Part shown: in pieces, positions 18,603 through 20,462 of the stretch
Layout of the letters: each line of letters begins with the position of its first letter
Position numbering within the stretch: position 1 is the stretch's first letter
Assembly: GCA_039105265.1 (NCBI GenBank)
Contig: JAPFFF010000534.1
Location: 1-20,462, forward strand
Length of the DNA: 20,462 nt
Source of the DNA: Tritrichomonas musculus
Lineage: Eukaryota > Parabasalia > Tritrichomonadida > Tritrichomonadidae
Direction: 5' to 3'
Notes under the pieces: generated by a model
Databases searched by the model: none
What the model saw: only the letters and a program-made list of their open reading frames with translations
What the model was told of the DNA's origin: nothing
Position numbers and translations under genes: made by a program

Positions 18603-20462
18603 TAAACGATTTCGAAATTAAGTAAAATCAATAAAAATTAAAGCTTAATCTCAGTTATTCTTATTCAAACGTTTCTCACAAATGAACAGAGTTAAATAAA
18701 ACACAAATCTCAAACACTTTTGTAAGATAATTAAAAACGATTTCGAAATTAAGTAAAATCAATAAAAATTAAAGCTTAATCTCAGTTATTCTTATTCAAA
18801 CGTTTCTCACAAATGAACAGAGTTAAATAAAACACAAATCTCAAACACTTTTGTAAGATAATTAAAAACGATTTCGAAATTAAGTAAAATCAGTAAAAAT
18901 TAAAGCTTAATCTCAGTTATTCTTATTCAAACGTTTCTCACAAGTGAACAGAGTTAAATAAAACACAAATCTCAAACACTTTTGTAAGATAATTAAAAAC
19001 GATTTCGAAATTAAGTAAAATCAATAAAGATTAAATCGCAATATCAATTATTCTTATTCAAACGTTTCTCACAAGTGAACAGAGTTAAATAAAACACAAA
19101 TCTCAAACACTTTTGTAAGATAATTATAAACGATTTCGAAATTAAGTAAAATCAGTAAAAATTAAAGCTTAATCTCAGTTATTCTTATTCAAACGTTTCT
19201 CACAAATGAACAGAGTTAAATAAAACACAAATCTCAAACACTTTTGTAAGATAATTATAAACGATTTCGAAATTAAGTAAAATCAATAAAAATTAAAGCT
19301 TAATCTCAGTTATTCTTATTCAAACGTTTCTCACAAATGAACAGAGTTAAATAAAACACAAATCTCAAACACTTTTGTAAGATAATTAAAAACGATTTCG
19401 AAATTAAGTAAAATCAATAAAAATTAAAGCTTAATCTCAGTTATTCTTATTCAAACGTTTCTCACAAATGAACAGAGTTAAATAAAACACAAATCTCAAA
19501 CACTTTTGTAAGATAATTAAAAACGATTTCGAAATTAAGTAAAATCAATAAAAATTAAAGCTTAATCTCAGTTATTCTTATTCAAACGTTTCTCACAAGT
19601 GAACAGAGTTAAATAAAACACAAATCTCAAACACTTTTGTAAGATAATTAAAAACGATTTCGAAATTAAGTAAAATCAATAAAAATTAAAGCTTAATCTC
19701 AGTTATTCTTATTCAAACGTTTCTCACAAATGAACAGAGTTAAATAAAACACAAATCTCAAACACTTTTGTAAGATAATTATAAACGATTTCGAAATTAA
19801 GTAAAATCAGTAAAAATTAAAGCTTAATCTCAGTTATTCTTATTCAAACGTTTCTCACAAATGAACAGAGTTAAATAAAACACAAATCTCAAACACTTTT
19901 GTAAGATAATTATAAACGATTTCGAAATTAAGTAAAATCAATAAAGATTAAAGCGCAATATCAATTATTCTTATTCAAACGTTTCTCACAAGTGAACAGA
20001 GTTAAATAAAACACAAATCTCAAACACTTTTGTAAGATAATTAAAAACGATTTCGAAATTAAGTAAAATCAATAAAGATTAAATCGCAATATCAATTATT
20101 CTTATTCAAACGTTTCTCACAAGTGAACAGAGTTAAATAAAACACAAATCTCAAACACTTTTGTAAGATAATTAAAAACGATTTCGAAATTAAGTAAAAT
20201 CAGTAAAAATTAAATCGCAATATCAATTATTCCTATTCAAACGTTTCTCACAAGTGAACAGAGTTAAATAAAACACAAATCTCAAACACTTTTGTAAGAT
20301 AATTAAAAACGATTTCGAAATTAAGTAAAATCAATAAAAATTAAAGCTTAATCTCAATTATTCCTATTCAAACGTTTCTCACAAGTGAACAGAGTTAAAT
20401 AAAACACAAATCTCAAACACTTTTGTAAGATAATTAAAAACGATTTCGAAATTAAGTAAAAT

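Larger units (their letters stand above)
17948..19912. repeat. Three consecutive 5-monomer sub-repeats in unit D
   Basis: The blocks are 17948-18602, 18603-19257 and 19258-19912. All typed positions agree with unit B, including G80 in the first monomer, which sets B and D apart from A. Confidence 0.6.
1..20462. repeat. Tandem satellite DNA array, 131 bp monomer, 156.2 copies
   Basis: The segment beginning TAAACGATTTCGAAATTAAG recurs at 1, 132, 263, 394, 525 and so on to 20437, always 131 bp apart. The fit 156 x 131 + 26 = 20462 is exact, so no net length change has accumulated. The commonest variant has about 59 A, 40 T, 20 C and 12 G on the + strand (24% G+C, A and C together about 60%). 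Neighbouring monomers differ only by substitutions at a limited set of positions: 1, 27, 29, 34, 41, 43, 44, 48, 52, 59, 62, 65, 69, 74, 80, 102, 129 and 131, plus 5 in one type. No spacer, unique sequence or inserted element interrupts the array. Arrays of this kind are typical of eukaryotic centromeric, pericentromeric or subtelomeric heterochromatin. Location and species cannot be read from the window. Coding is excluded by dense stops in all six frames, reinforced by the non-triplet monomer length. Confidence 0.98.
16114..20462. repeat. Higher-order repeat unit D, 33 monomers, continues past the window
   Basis: This unit starts with a W monomer and follows unit B monomer by monomer up to the end of the window, 33 monomers plus 26 bases. 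It has the extra three-monomer segment and the full Z-rich middle, like B and unlike C. Only two scored differences from B were found: C for T at position 59 of the monomer at 17424, and A for G at position 29 of the monomer at 20306. If it keeps following B, its V, K and next W monomers lie beyond the right edge. Confidence 0.9.

Noticed and set aside
1-20462. Protein-coding repeats or a long open reading frame
   Set aside because: The monomer has TAA, TGA or their complements many times on both strands (for example + strand TAA at 17, 21, 30, 37, 91, 95 and 121). The 131 bp length moves each into all three frames, so no frame stays open for long.
1-20462. CRISPR array
   Set aside because: The repeats are contiguous 131 bp units without unique spacers, and differences between copies are scattered substitutions that recur in fixed order.
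1-20462. Plasmid or phage iterons at a replication origin
   Set aside because: Iterons are few and short. Here 156 copies of a 131 bp unit fill 20 kb with no replication gene, which fits eukaryotic satellite DNA instead.
1-20462. Transposon, LTR or MITE-derived array
   Set aside because: I see no terminal inverted repeats, target-site duplications, reverse transcriptase or transposase remnants, or long terminal repeats. Only short palindromes within the monomer are visible.
1-20462. tRNA, 5S rRNA or other RNA gene repeated in tandem
   Set aside because: The monomer is about 24% G+C, has no stable stem set and shows no recognisable A-box/B-box or 5S internal promoter.
1-20462. Telomeric repeats
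   Set aside because: No TTAGG, TTAGGG, TTTAGGG or similar short tandem runs occur on either strand.

Overview
The whole window is one uninterrupted tandem satellite array. A 131 bp, AT-rich monomer (about 24% G+C in the commonest variant, with the + strand A-rich) is repeated head to tail from base 1 to base 20462: 156 complete monomers plus the first 26 bases of a 157th. Every monomer start I checked falls at 1 + 131n, and 156 x 131 + 26 = 20462 exactly, so there is no net insertion or deletion in 20 kb. I see no gene, RNA gene, transposon or unique sequence. Because 131 leaves remainder 2 on division by 3, each stop triplet in the monomer falls in every reading frame every three monomers, and the monomer has many stops on both strands. 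Such an array points to nuclear heterochromatin of a eukaryote (centromeric, pericentromeric or subtelomeric). I cannot name the species or match the satellite to a known family.

The information lies in the pattern of variants. I typed all 156 monomers by eye at about 15 variable positions (numbered from base 1 of the window). The main classes are: X (A29, G34, TCGC at 41-44, A48), Y (G29, A34, GCTT at 41-44, C48, A52, usually C59 and G80), Z (as Y but G52, T59 and usually A80), and rare diagnostic types called here W, V, K, g and R. The classes recur in a fixed order and form a higher-order repeat (HOR) whose full unit is 43 monomers, or 5633 bp.

Layout, with unit boundaries set arbitrarily at the W monomer: 1-1834, a left block of 14 monomers with a different order and no V or K monomer; 1835-7074, unit A, 40 monomers; 7075-12707, unit B, 43 monomers; 12708-16113, unit C, 26 monomers; 16114-20462, unit D, 33 monomers and a fragment, running off the window. 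Units A and C lack a 3-monomer segment present in B and D, and C also lacks 14 monomers from the Z-rich middle. Otherwise the units are almost identical: about two scored differences between A and B over 5.2 kb, and two between B and D over 4.3 kb. Individual monomers inside one unit differ from each other far more.

Within the unit there is older structure: three consecutive 5-monomer (655 bp) sub-repeats in the Z-rich part, and a 5-monomer block present twice, 26 monomers apart. This suggests layered amplification: monomer, then short multimers, then the 43-mer, then recent gain and loss of whole-monomer blocks by in-register recombination. Each monomer carries two CpG-centred palindromes (10 bp and 8 bp, centres 57 bp apart) and A-tracts spaced about 10 bp, both plausible but untested features for protein binding or DNA bending.
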